A stretch of DNA of 64,000 nt from Pontederia crassipes (taxonomy: Eukaryota > Streptophyta > Magnoliopsida > Commelinales > Pontederiaceae), in NCBI GenBank assembly GCA_030549335.1, contig CM060197.1:23820501-23884500 (forward strand). The letters run 5' to 3'. The notes below the pieces were generated by a model, which saw only the letters and a list, made by a program, of their open reading frames with translations, made no database searches and had not been told where the DNA came from. A program made the position numbers and the translations under genes. Positions within the stretch are counted from its first letter, which is position 1; each line of letters opens with the position of its first letter. Of the stretch, positions 48,689-59,544 are shown piece after piece.

Positions 48689-50199
48689 TGCTACGGCTCA
48701 GACGGAACAAAACAAAACTTGACTGTATGTAAGCCTTTGGAGCTCAGTGAAGATGATGAATTTTTGAAAAGCTTCACATGCAGATCCCTCGAAAGCTTTT
48801 AGGAACATTTTGCTTCTACATTCCAAAGCGTGTTCGTCTTTGATGTCAGTGTTTACAAGAAGTTAGCGGTCGAAGGATGCATACTGCTGCTCACATTATT
48901 TATCATGAGGAAACTTGAGACAAAAAAATGTACAGAGCTTGATGCCGACATCTATATGTGTTCGACGGCATCGAAACTTGGGCTCTATCAGTTCATTATT
49001 TCTTCAAGTTGATCTATTCCAAGAGCCACATGTTTCCTTAATCCTGGTGGAAACATTCTCATGATTATTAACTGTAAGAATATGAATATGTGCTTTATCA
49101 TGCTTCTATAAATAAAATATATAAAAGCATTTTGTGGAAGCAAGAAATTGGATATTGGAGCGCATACGTCATGTCAGTTAATAAAGTTTTACTGTGTTTA
49201 AATCAGGATTTATGCAATGCTAAAAAAAAGTTATGTTCATGCACTTGGCTATACAGGATGATGATGCATGCACATTGCAAATGTTAATATTCTACTTCCA
49301 ACCTTGTATTAAAGTAGAATTAATTGCTAAGTACTACGTGGATCATGAGTTAGACGATACCACGTGGCTTATCTTGAGAAAACGTTTTCTCGTAATAAAA
49401 AAACGAGAAACCCTCATTAAATTCATTAAATGCATTAAGGATGCAAAAATAGTCCACGCGTGGAAAATAAAATTGTAGTAGGAACAAATTGGATGACGCT
49501 AAATATTAGATGTCGATTCTGAGTGACATGTTATTCGCTTAGTTTATATATGTTGTAGCTTCTGTATAGTTTAACCTTAAAGAAATTGTTGTTTTCTAAA
49601 TTAAAAATTGCATATTGTTCAAAGCATAATTTAAGGCGTTATTCGTCAGTATATATAAATTAACATTTTTTATTATCATTTTAGTAGACATGTACTTAAG
49701 AAAAATATATTTTAGAACTTGCCATTGGATTTGCCTTCAATTCTTGAAGAAACATAGCATATAATACATCAAGCATAATTAGTTTTTTTTCAATCAAAAT
49801 TCACCGACACATAATATGAATAAATTCGATTATGAAAATCGAATTTAAAATTATTAGCATCTGATAAAAAAATATTTTTAAAGAAAAATATTCTTTTTCC
49901 AATGTTTCGTCTCACGTAGAATGTAATTATCCTTGTTTCTCACCAATTTTTTTTCCCAAGCCCTTATTTATATGCACACACTTTTGTCAAAGTCCAAGTT
50001 TGGTCCAACGCTCCACGAATTGATTGGACGATGAGCAGGAGTGTGAACAGGAAGGAAGATCCATTCCTGTTCCGAGTTGGAGGCATAAAAAAAGTCAAAA
50101 AGTAAACGCCAATGGAAACCTAAAATTTTGTTCAGGAATCAGGACCTCCCACTACGTCCAACAGACGAGAAAAACAAAAAAAAAACATTCGAAATTTTT

Positions 50200-50237
<38 letters not shown>

Positions 50238-50340
50238 AAAGAAAGCACAGATGAGATGACAGATCTAATTAAAGTTCACTGGCCATTCTGATGGGCACCA
50301 GCAGCCACTTTCTTCAAATGAAACTTCGCCAAACATTTTG
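48689..50340. other. 3' UTR and intergenic region between the tandem copies
   Basis: The first gene's 3' UTR probably runs to near 49120 (AATAAA at 49111). Further on is AT-rich sequence with a perfect 16-bp palindrome GAGAAAACGTTTTCTC at 49376-49391, two CACGTGG/TACGTGG words near 49336 and 49361, and an ATT microsatellite at 50202-50236. No gene recognised. Confidence 0.5.
50202..50236. repeat. (ATT)n microsatellite
   Basis: About 11 ATT units upstream of the second tandem gene. Confidence 0.95.
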
Positions 50341-51177
50341 ACTGACACAGTATATTTATGCGTTCCCAACTCCCCCCCCTCCGAGGCTCCAACCCTCTAA
50401 GTGGCTGCTCCCCCCAAGCCAGGATCATTCAAGTAAATGATCCACCAGCTTCAGGTATGTGTTTTCCTTTTTTTCTCTTTTTGTGATCCTGTTTTATCTT
50501 ATCATGTCTCTGTGGTTTCTTCTTCTTACTTGATCAACCTCATGTTAAGTTCTGAAATATTTTTTTTGTGTGTGTTTTGATTCATGTGGAGCTTATTGTT
50601 TCATGGCCGTAACAAGTATGCTACTGTGTTAATCTTTGGTCTGAGAAAGAACTCTGTTCCTATTTCTTATTTTTGCTCAGCTCATCTGAGCTAATTGCCA
50701 AGAATCGTTTCATGAAAGATTGATGGATATCTGCATCAAGAAAGGATGATTAGAAAAGGAGAAAACAAAGTATACATTTGATAGCACGACGATCATTAGC
50801 GTCAACTCGTGATTAGCTCGAGTGTTTTTCTTTTTGTTCTTTTGTTTTTTCTCTGTGAGAAAGGAAGTTACTGTGAGCTTTTCACTTTCCACCTTCAAGT
50901 CCCCTTTCTTTTATATTCCTCTTTTCAGTAAGCTGCATCCATGCCGAGAGTATTTGGACAGACATTTTTAGAGACCTTGGAATCCATCAGTGAACTTCCT
51001 CAGATGCCAAATAAATGAATAATTTTGTCCAGAAGATTCATTCTTTCTGCTGCGTGGATTGGTTTTGATTCTGTTTCTTCTACAGGAAAGAAAAAGACGG
51101 AATAAGCAAAGGGAGATACAGAAACAGGTGAAACTGGGAGGGGAAGTTATAGTGCTTGATATTATAACAGGATCACC
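50341..51177 (+). promoter_or_regulatory. Core promoter, 5' UTR and UTR intron of the second membrane-protein gene
   Basis: Seen: TATATTTATG at 50351-50360, a good TATA-box candidate, then a CCT-rich leader exon ending TTCAG|GTATGT at 50454/50455. A T-rich intron 50455-51085 (631 bp) follows, ending TTCTACAG, and the second leader exon from 51086 contains ACTGGGAGGGGAA and GATCACC before the ATG. The leader words and intron position are shared with the first copy. The transcription start near 50385 is inferred from the TATA position. Confidence 0.55.
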
Positions 51178-52566
51178 ATGTTGAGGCAAGTCTCCAGTAG
51201 GAACCACAGATCCAAAGGGGGGTTCAAATTGAAGAATGGCATCCAGATGGGTCTTTTGGTTGTGATCTGTTTATGGTTGCTTTATCAGATGAAGCACTCT
51301 CATGACAAGAAGCAAGCATATGTCGAAAGGCATGTCGAGGAGGACCTGGTTGATAGTGCAAGGTTCGGCAGGAAGTCCCTGCCTCATATAAGGGAGATCA
51401 ACCCTGAGGAAGAAGGGAAAGAAGATGCTAAAGATTTAGAACAAGGAGTCAAACATGGAGCAAAAGAGGAAGAGGGGCTTCATACAAAGACAGGTTCTCA
51501 AGTTCAAGAGAGCTTTGAGAAGAGATCTTCACATGAAGAAGTCATTGCTCATGGAGCACACAGAAATGGACAAGTCGGAGACTCCTTGCTTGAAGTTGAA
51601 GAAACTCGCGAGGCTCGCGAAAAAAGTTTCAGAGGTGACGACGTGTCTAGCAAGGTCGTCCATGATCCGCTCGAAACCGAGCACGATGAAGCCTCTCATG
51701 AAGCTCAAGAAAGAAGATTCAAAGGTGACGACGCGTCCAGTGCTGTTGAACACTTTACAGAAGTGAAAGAATCAGAGTCTGCAGGAGGAGGAAGTTTCAA
51801 AGATGAGGTTTCCAGGTTTGTAGAGCATTTCGGATTAGAAAATGAATCTGAATTCGAAGAAACCGAAGCCAAACAGAATTCGGATGAGAGGCTGAACAAA
51901 TACATGGAGAGGAGAGACGGAGAGGTCAAAAACATGTCCGGTGCAAGTTCAAGTGTTGCTAAACTATTAGATACATACGAGGGAAGCCATTCAAGAGTTG
52001 TTGGCAACAAAGGAGATGAGAGTCCACCTGACAGAATACTTGGTTCAAATGCAACAGCTAAAGTTGAATCCCTTACTCGTTCTGAAGAGAATCCTCGAGG
52101 TAAAATAGATTCGGCACATCCTATTCACGATAACCGGACAGAATTAGCAACAAATTCAACTTATGGACCAGAACATCAAATCGACCTTTCCATGAACTCT
52201 TCAGCTTTACCTCAAAGTCAAGTTGATTCTCAGAAAATTGTAGTGGATCTGGCAACTAGTTTGGCATATCCTCAAGGTCAGTTTCCTGTTTCGCATACAC
52301 CTCGAGATCCAAATGATTCGGCCATAGAAATTCCTGGGGAGAATTACAGGCTAATGTCAACAGATACAGTGGCGAACTTGGGGGCAATGGAAGAGAGCTC
52401 TAGATCTCCTCCAGAAACAAATGAGAACGGAAAAAGTGTTCCATCTGAGCTTGGACTTCCTTCACATGGTGTAGGTGAGAAGGAAGGACAAAGAGATGCT
52501 CCTCAATTCAATCTACAGAACGTCCAAAGCACAGTAGAGAATGGCAACTTAGAAGCTGCACAGTGA
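51178..52566 (+). CDS. Single-pass membrane protein with disordered acidic tail, tandem copy 2
   Basis: A 462-residue paralogue of the gene at 47156, same strand. Seen: head MLRQVSSRNHRSKGGFK, hydrophobic segment at about 20-38 (LLVVICLWLLYQMKHSHDKK), SARFGRK (60-66), then the modules EAREKSFRGDDVSSKV and HEAQERRFKGDDASSAVEH at about 140-200, and a polar tail ending NGNLEAAQ (copy 1 ends VTKLEAAE). The strongest conservation between copies is in the head, hydrophobic segment, SARFGRK and the modules; the rest of the tail has drifted, with several length changes. Single coding exon behind a 5' UTR intron. Both copies look intact. Function unknown; likely an endomembrane protein, by inference from the signal-anchor. 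Confidence 0.85.
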   Translation: MLRQVSSRNHRSKGGFKLKNGIQMGLLVVICLWLLYQMKHSHDKKQAYVERHVEEDLVDSARFGRKSLPHIREINPEEEGKEDAKDLEQGVKHGAKEEEGLHTKTGSQVQESFEKRSSHEEVIAHGAHRNGQVGDSLLEVEETREAREKSFRGDDVSSKVVHDPLETEHDEASHEAQERRFKGDDASSAVEHFTEVKESESAGGGSFKDEVSRFVEHFGLENESEFEETEAKQNSDERLNKYMERRDGEVKNMSGASSSVAKLLDTYEGSHSRVVGNKGDESPPDRILGSNATAKVESLTRSEENPRGKIDSAHPIHDNRTELATNSTYGPEHQIDLSMNSSALPQSQVDSQKIVVDLATSLAYPQGQFPVSHTPRDPNDSAIEIPGENYRLMSTDTVANLGAMEESSRSPPETNENGKSVPSELGLPSHGVGEKEGQRDAPQFNLQNVQSTVENGNLEAAQ

Positions 52567-53784
52567 TAGTAGTTGTGGAGCTTGGATGTAAGCTTTAGTT
52601 CACTGTAGCAACCGATGTTGCTTGCTGAAGTAGAAAAAATACGTAGCAAAATCAATGTTTTCTTTTCCTTTAATTTATCCTTGTCTTCTTTTACTTGTTA
52701 TTTTTTTTTCTTTCTGACTAAGAAGTAAGAATAGCTTCTCGCTAACCATTAGAAAACTAGGTGAATGCACTGAATATAAGTGACCTCATCGCCGAACAAA
52801 TTTAACAAGAACAAAACATTAGAATATGAAGTTTTGTATGTATTTCGAATATTAGTTATGTTCTTATTATGAATAGAAATCAATTTTAATATTATATGAA
52901 TATTCAATAACGTAAATCAATTATTAATCATTAGGTTAAACGCAAGGAATAAAAGACAGCTTGAAATACAATGTAAGAAATATAACACGTGTAACGCAAC
53001 TAGTGAGACGTATGCATTTTCAATCTTTAATTTTCTTTCACCAAAATGATTGATAGTGATGCAGTACAACACCGTGTGAAATTTATACCTGACGTGTGAC
53101 TCACTATTTTGTTAGTGAAATTATCAAAATTTAAATTTACTATGATACAATTATATATGGGTTGTCAATAATTTTATAATGATCATAACTCCTAATTTAA
53201 AAAAAAAAACTGATGCCTGCACTGCCATATAAGTTGTATATAAACGGTGTACTGACTGCCCCTAGAAGCCCTTCATTGAACACAGTAGAAAATCATAGCC
53301 TAAAAAAGCCTATTAACAAGCTACAAAAAGCCTATTACCTTTGCTTGGATTTAGTATTTGAAATGGGGAATCAATACACCGGACGGAATAGAGCTTTTTT
53401 AGGTCATTCGGCAAATGCAAGTGCATTCACTAATGGCTAGGAAAAAAAATTGTGAAAACGAATATATCACACACCAGCTCAGATTCCCAGATTTATGTGA
53501 AAAAGAACCAATTAAACCGTGATAAACATAAGACACGGCCCTTCATACCATTTGGTAATTTTTCCCATGAAATGGACAAGCATAAAAGCAAGCACCTTAC
53601 AGCAGGCAATCAAGAGTTCACAGTTCTGTCACCTTATTCAACAACGAAATTGGGAAGACAAGCAACTTGCATCTTCCACTGTTTCAAACTTTTTTGAGAA
53701 AAGGAAATGCTCCAAAATGAATAAATGGAACTAGAATAGCAGCATCATTTTTTTATATAGTGATAGCAGAATCAATGAAACTGT
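52567..53784. other. Convergent intergenic region
   Basis: Holds the 3' UTR of the second membrane-protein gene (plus strand) and of COX6A (minus strand). Short open frames near 53213-53697 have no recognisable domain. No RNA gene seen. Confidence 0.5.
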
Positions 53785-55626
53785 TCAGTGTTCAGAATGC
53801 TTGACCTCAAAAAGACCATCAGGACCTGGGATTTACATTCCAAATAAGAACAGTGGATCAGTTCCATTCATCAAGGAGAAACATGAGTATTGAAGAGAAT
53901 GTGTAAGAGGCCATGAAAAGATTTAAATTAGAGAAGACAGAAATATTTTTCATTTTTCATACATTTTAAGAAGAATAAAGTTACAAAATTTCTACCTATA
54001 CAAGTAGCTAATGAGAAATGAAGTAGGAACAAGCAATGTTTCATGTAATATGGCATATGGGGAAGTGTTTGTTGAACAGTATTACACGTAATAACCATGA
54101 GAATCATTTGATAAGAAATGGAAACATGAGACATTCTTATGTTTGATGTCTTTTCGTCTCCAATAGCCAAAAGTTACTGTTTTGTAGTGGGGTTTGGATA
54201 AGAGTTGTATGTCGAACTTGCTTAAGCTAGTGATGCTTAGTTTACGGAAATAGTTGTTTGAAGAAACATGCAAAGGATGAGAAATTAATGCTTCATGCTC
54301 TATTATCAGTCACCCTATACACGATACAGAAACATATTGATGTACAAAAGACACTGAAACATGAGATATTTTTATGTTTGATGTCTTTTTGTTCCAATAG
54401 CCCTGTTTTGTAGTGGGGTTTGAATAAGAGTTGTATGTCGAACTTGCTTGGGCTAGTGATGCTTAGTTTTAACGGAAATAGTTGTTTGAAAAAACATGCA
54501 AAGGATGAGAAATTAATGCTAAATGCTCTTCCATCAGTCAGGGTATACATAATGCAGAAACCAATTCCTGTGCAAAAGACAATGAAACCAACAACACTGC
54601 CTATCCACCTAGGTCAATCAACAGGGCCAAAAATTAGTTGGAAAGAATGTTGAACAAATGAATTTGTATATATGATCCTTATATTTTTTTGAGGGGATAT
54701 ATGACCCTTATATTAAAAAAGGACAGATCTTAACCTGGCAGCGATGACTACAAACCATAAGTTTCTAGATTGATTGGATCACAATTAATTCTAGGAAAAA
54801 AAAATCAGTTCGCCAGCTAGTACAATTAGTTGACACTTCATAAACCGCTTTGAACAAAGAATGATAACATAAACCAAAAGACTTGAGAGGAAGATGACAG
54901 CACATCAATACGATAGAGATCACTAACGACATAAGATGATAACATTAGGATTCATAACACGAATAAGTGCGATAGAGCAAACTTGAAAAAGTCAGGTAAA
55001 AGCAAACATACCCCAAGGGAATTCCTTGTTACGGACGTGCAGATACTGATACGCCTGCAGAGATAAAGAAAAGGAAAAAAAACAAGATTATTTATAGCTC
55101 AACCCATGTAAGAAAGCAGTTTATACAATGAAGAAGAAACAAATAAGCCCAATTTTTATATGAACAATAAATCTTTCACATCTCGTAGAGCACGAAGAGA
55201 TTACCGGGGGTTCATCGTGGTGTGGGTGACCCTTGGAAAGGTTATAGATGGAGAGGATGGTGCAGGTCGCAATACCAGCGTACGTTATCTTCTCCCATTT
55301 CGCCGTCTCATCTGCAAAAGAAGAAAAACACAAAATATGTATCTGGCAACGATCGCAGAAACAAATCTGATGGGATTCAACAACGCAAAGCAAAGACGAC
55401 ATTAAGAACCTTAACGGACACCAAAAATGAAAAATCGCAAATGCCTTCTAGATCGAAGGGGATCGAACCGAACGAAAACCCAATCGGGAACAAGAAGAAG
55501 AAAATTACATGCGTCGTCGTGGGCGGAGGATGAGAAGCTCCTCTTAGCATGGGCTCCGGACTTGGGCGCTCGCCGGAGGACGAACGAAGCCCAACGTTGG
55601 CCGGATCTCGCCATTGATGTCGCCAT
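53785..55626 (-). CDS. COX6A: Cytochrome c oxidase subunit 6a, mitochondrial
   Basis: Nuclear-encoded small subunit of complex IV in the inner mitochondrial membrane. Seen: four exons on the minus strand, 55626-55509, 55311-55205, 55054-55012 and 53825-53785, all with GT-AG borders and matching phases, giving 102 residues. The head MATSMARSGQRW..RRAPKSGAHAKRSFSSSAH is an arginine and serine-rich mitochondrial presequence. HDDAYETAKWEKITYAGIA starts the membrane segment (about 48-65), then LSKGHPHHDEPPAYQYLHVR and NKEFPWGPDGLFEVKHSEH, the family C-terminus. Tyr40 and Gly90 are split by introns 1 and 3. Length is normal for plants. Intron 3 is long (1186 bp) and holds a 235-bp tandem duplication. 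A TGGGCC site II word lies about 130 bp upstream of the ATG. Confidence 0.95.
54121..54590. repeat. 235-bp tandem duplication inside COX6A intron 3
   Basis: Seen: 54121-54355 and about 54356-54590 share GAAACATGAGA, TTTTGTAGTGGGGTTTG, GAGTTGTATGTCGAACTTGC and AACATGCAAAGGATGAGAAA in the same order with scattered differences and small gaps. Older than the 335-bp duplication at 29.9 kb, judging by divergence. No terminal inverted repeats. Confidence 0.9.
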
Positions 55627-57010
55627 GGCCGCTACCGAAGCGCGTTGTGCTCTCTCTCTGCTACGGAGGTTTTAGAGAGGAACCAAGGGGCGCGGGGCAA
55701 ATGGTGAAATATTAGACAGGATCAAATTGGATGGCGATGAAATAGCTTTGCCTAATGGGCCAGACGGCCCGGAATCTTGTTGTCCAACCCATTACGGCCG
55801 CACCAATTTGAATTCGAGTGGGATTAATAGGCCGGACCTAATTTTTAAACCGATTATTATTATTCTATATACGGTAACTCATTCATTAATTAATTAATCA
55901 TTAAATAATTTAATTATTGATTTATTAATAATATTTAAATATATATTTATTAATTATATAATAATATATGTTAATAGCATATGCTAATAAGCTTTTAAAA
56001 TAATATAATAATTAAAATATAATTGATTTGCTCATGATTAACTTTGATTTGGTACTATTAATGAAAACATTAAAATGAATATACATCCAAAAAGTAGAAG
56101 TACCCAAGTTCTGGATGTTAAACACATCCAAGAAGTAGGTACAATAATAAAGATTTTACATCATCAAATAAATATAATCCACTAAATTTAAACTAAGTGT
56201 TAATGATTAATGTGCAAAAATCAACGTTGACTAATTCAATTAATAGCAAGGTTGCCCAAGTGGCTGAGAAGTGTTAATAACTTTGGGCTTGATCTTTGGA
56301 GCCTAACATATTGTCTAACGATATCGTTTCGACTTTAAATTAATCAGATGCAAATGTTATTAAAATTTTAATCAAGGATGATAAGTACATTGGGTTATTA
56401 GTTTATTGAAATATTAAACAAATCATTTAACTATGTTTCCCTCGTCATAATCTATACTCAGAGCAGAGGTGACATGTCCCATCAAATGCGATTCCATATC
56501 AAACGGCGTCTCATAAAAATATTTGAATCTTTATTTATAATTGCACCGTGTTCGACTCCAGTCACTGTACTGCGACGGCTCGGTCATATGTTTTGCTTGT
56601 GGCCGAAGGTAAAAAGAGCATTCAGGCAGACAGACAGCAGAATATATATTTTTTCAGAGGCATCATTTGGCTGACAGAAGTGACCCTTCATTTAGATTTT
56701 GCAGACCCCTAACAATGAATTTTTTTTTTTGATAAATTTAACAGAGGCAGCACAGATGAGATTTATTTATCTGACTCCCATCAGATTGCTGAACTCATCA
56801 TTTACAGTCCCAAATCATCAATTAGATGGCAACATGTCATACAAAATGGTTAAGAGATGATCCAAACTAGAAAGAGGAAGATGGAGCCATAGAAAACAGA
56901 AGAAAGTAACAAAGGATGGCAAAGAATGCCACTTCTTTTTGTTTTTCAGGTATCAACTTATATATAATATATATTGACATGCATATAATTTCGCTAAAAA
57001 CATGTTCCAG
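55627..57010. other. COX6A promoter region and AT-rich intergenic sequence
   Basis: Apart from the site II words nearest COX6A, 55850-56990 is AT-rich without any recognised gene. The part below 57010 is the 3' UTR of the EPFL gene. Confidence 0.5.
55756..55761 (-). promoter_or_regulatory. Site II-type element (TGGGCC) in the COX6A promoter
   Basis: TGGGCC on the plus strand (GGCCCA in gene orientation), 130 bp upstream of the COX6A ATG, with more GGCCCG/GGCCG words within 40 bp. Known: TGGGCY site II elements, bound by TCP factors, are characteristic of plant genes for cytochrome c and oxidase subunits. Function here is inferred from position. Confidence 0.55.
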
Positions 57011-57601
57011 TCACGGATTCAGGATCACCCCGCCGCACTTGCATTTCCAGCTCAGGGGCTTGTAGACGGAGTTGCTGTCGTCGTCGTTCCCGGAGGCGGC
57101 TGCAGCGGAGATGCGCCCAGCTCTGGTCTGCGCCTGCTGTGGCCCTGCAGGGACTTGGACTGCTTCGCACCGGCCGCAGGCCACGCACTTCTCCGCGCAC
57201 CTCGGCGGCCTGGAACCGATCATGGCGACGCCGACCATCTCCTCCCTTTTGGCCTCCTAAATTATGCATTGAATCAATGCATGCATGACGAACAAATTTG
57301 CGAACTTACAGAAGATGATTTAGCGTTAAAAGACATCAAGAAGATGCTTTACTTTCTCACCTTTGCGAACTCCTGAAGCTTCAGAACCGGTCGACCTGCG
57401 GCCATGAGATTAAACAAGCTTCACATGTCATGAATGTTGCCCGCGGGAACCTGAACAATGTCAAGAATTGAGCTAGTTACCTTCTACGGAGAACATGACT
57501 TGGTTGCAGCCCAGGAGGAGGAGCAGAGAGAAGAGGTGGACTTGCTTCAGAATGCTGCTGCTGATTGAGCAGTAAAGGAGAGTGTTACCGCACTTGCCCA
57601 T
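57011..57601 (-). CDS. EPFL: EPIDERMAL PATTERNING FACTOR-like secreted peptide (EPFL1/2/3 type)
   Basis: Secreted cysteine-rich peptide hormone family; members signal through ERECTA-family receptor kinases, often with TMM, in organ growth or stomatal patterning. Seen: three exons on the minus strand, 57601-57481, 57395-57361 (only 35 nt) and 57256-57011, with introns of 85 and 104 bp, GT-AG borders and consistent phase, giving 133 residues. A hydrophobic signal segment (HLFSLLLLLGCNQVMFS, about 22-38) is followed by a propeptide, then the mature domain from about 65: IGSRPPRC, six cysteines at 72, 76, 79, 82, 124 and 126, CEAVQVPAGPQ, a loop of about 41 residues between the cysteine clusters, and YKPLSWKCKCGGVILNP at the end. 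The YKP-SWKCKCG ending and GSRPPRC start point to the EPFL1/2/3 branch rather than stomatal EPF1/2. The ATG is the one that puts the signal peptide in frame; a 163-residue open frame over the 5' UTR is spurious. Confidence 0.92.
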
Positions 57602-59030
57602 TTGCTAATCTCTTGTTCTGAGCAATGACTCACAAGGGAGGAAGAACAGATGAACGAAGTGAATGTGGAATGAAGGTGAGACTGTAAGCCTTTGTAGCTC
57701 TCTCTGGCAGCTTTCCCAGCTAGGAGCGTAGCGTGTGATATGAGAGAGAAAGTGAGGAAGATCTTGAGGGGATGATTGCTACTTGGCGTAACAGGGGGTG
57801 CGAAATAGGGGTATCTGGAAAGGTGTACTATGGATTCAGGTATTGAATGCATTGATAACCATAAAAAATCATGCTTTGCTAGGCAATCAGTCAGAAGAGA
57901 TGAAAGGACATGTACACCACAGGAGGAGAGAGAGAGATAGAAAGAGCGAAAGGCGGTATCAGAAAGGACACAACAGTTTTGTAGCAGAGCCATTACAAGA
58001 TTGAGAGAGAGAGAGAAAGGAAGATACAAAAGTGACACAAAATTTCAAAGACAGAGAGAAACTACTTTAGCAGGGGGGGTGGCATTGATTGAAGGGAGAG
58101 CACCTTCATCTCAAGCATCAAAATGCGCTTTGGCCAGCAGGGGGAAGGACAGAGATGTGCTGATGCTAATGCTCATGCTGTGCACTCCCCCGCCCCCGTG
58201 CCATCATGGTAAGGCTTCGGTGCTTGCAGCACGCATTCTTGGGTGAGATGTGGTGCAAAGCTGTGTGACTGTGTGGTATTGTACATGGGAGGAGTGACTT
58301 CATATTTGTATGGATTTTTGTTTGAAATTTCAAAAAAAAAAAATTGTAAAAGATGATTGGCACAGTTGGAGATATATCGTAGGGTCCTTAGGTGTTAGTA
58401 ATTTCAAGTTTTATTTTTAAAATCACATCTTTCATTAAGATTTATCTATATTTCTTTTGTCCTAATATTAAATTAGTCAAGTGCTAATAATTAAATTTAG
58501 ATCGAAAAAAAAGTCAACTAGCGATGTTTATTGATTCCACAAATCTGACCGGACTTATTCGAATAAGTTTAATATGGCATCGCTTTTCAACTCATGATTT
58601 AGTACTATTTTGAATAATAAATTTATTTAATATTATAAATATAATATAGATGGTAGCAACAAATTTTAAATATATCGTACATGACTTTAATAAAACCATA
58701 TAAAATTATTATGTCAAAAACAAATTAGAAATTGACTTGTGAAGTAATAAAATAAGTAATGTTCTCTACTATTTTTTTTCCAAATGGGACCTGATTTCTA
58801 GCAGGTTGTTTTCCTTGTCCAGAAAAAAGTAAATTGATCCCCAAAAATTCAGTTTTTTAATGTTTCATTTGGTTTTAAGTTAGATAAATTTATTAGGTTG
58901 GTTGAATTTTCATTAGACTTGACTCAACTTCTTTTTATCATTTTGTAGCTTCCATGGTTATTATTTATCTTTATGTCAATTTATCACACATAAGTTTGTT
59001 TTTTTTTTGTTGATGTGTTATGTTGCGAAG
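57602..59030. other. EPFL 5' UTR/promoter and intergenic sequence
   Basis: 57602-58060 on the minus strand holds CT-rich words (CTCTCTCTCTC near 58003-58014) fitting a 5' UTR. 58300-59030 is AT-rich. No other gene recognised. Confidence 0.5.
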
Positions 59031-59035
59031 AGTTA

Positions 59036-59302
59036 GGGGTTGTTTGGCTAAGTTTATAAGTTAGTTTAAAAAATCTCAACATTTGATAACTTGAAATACA
59101 CTAATAAGGAAATATCAAATTTAATAAGCAGAGGGAGGAGTGCTTATTATTTTTAAAAAAATAACAGTATGATAACTAACTAATAATTATTAATATATAT
59201 AGTTTTACTCAAACATACAAATGCTTATTTTTAAAAATATATTTTAGTCAATAAAATAGTTATCAGCATTATAACTTATCAATTATTTTGCCAAACGGAC
59301 CC
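59036..59302. mobile_element. Tourist-like MITE (PIF/Harbinger type)
   Basis: Seen: left end GGGGTTGTTTGGC and right end GCCAAACGGACCC pair as 13-bp terminal inverted repeats (10 of 13 matching), flanked by TTA at 59033-59035 and 59303-59305. The interior is AT-rich, 267 bp in all, with no coding. Known: Tourist MITEs have GGG--TGTTTGG ends and a TTA/TAA target duplication. Further internal complementarity (AAGTTTATAAGTTAG and TTATAACTTATCAATTA) supports a foldback. Confidence 0.75.
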
Positions 59303-59544
59303 TTAGTTACTAGCACTACATAAGTGAAGTATTAAAGTTATATCCATAAAAAGAAGTTAGGAGGTGAAAATAAAATAAAATGTACCTATATACAATTGTA
59401 AAATCATGTGTCAATTTTACAACTTTAACTTTTAGTTATACAATCAAGTTTATTTCCAATTCAACAAAAAAAAATAGTTATACAAGTATATATTCATTCT
59501 AGACTAGGAAGAGAAGTTAGAAGCTATAAGTACGAAAAAATAAA

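Noticed and set aside
53213-53734. Cluster of short plus-strand frames downstream of the second membrane-protein gene
   Set aside because: No domains. They lie in the convergent UTR space and overlap each other in different frames.
54293-54550. Protein-like frames in COX6A intron 3
   Set aside because: They are produced by the two copies of the 235-bp tandem duplication and match no family.
57547-58038. 163-residue minus-strand open frame overlapping the EPFL leader
   Set aside because: It overlaps the true first exon in another frame, has no domain, and lies in the CT-rich 5' UTR. The spliced EPFL model explains the region.
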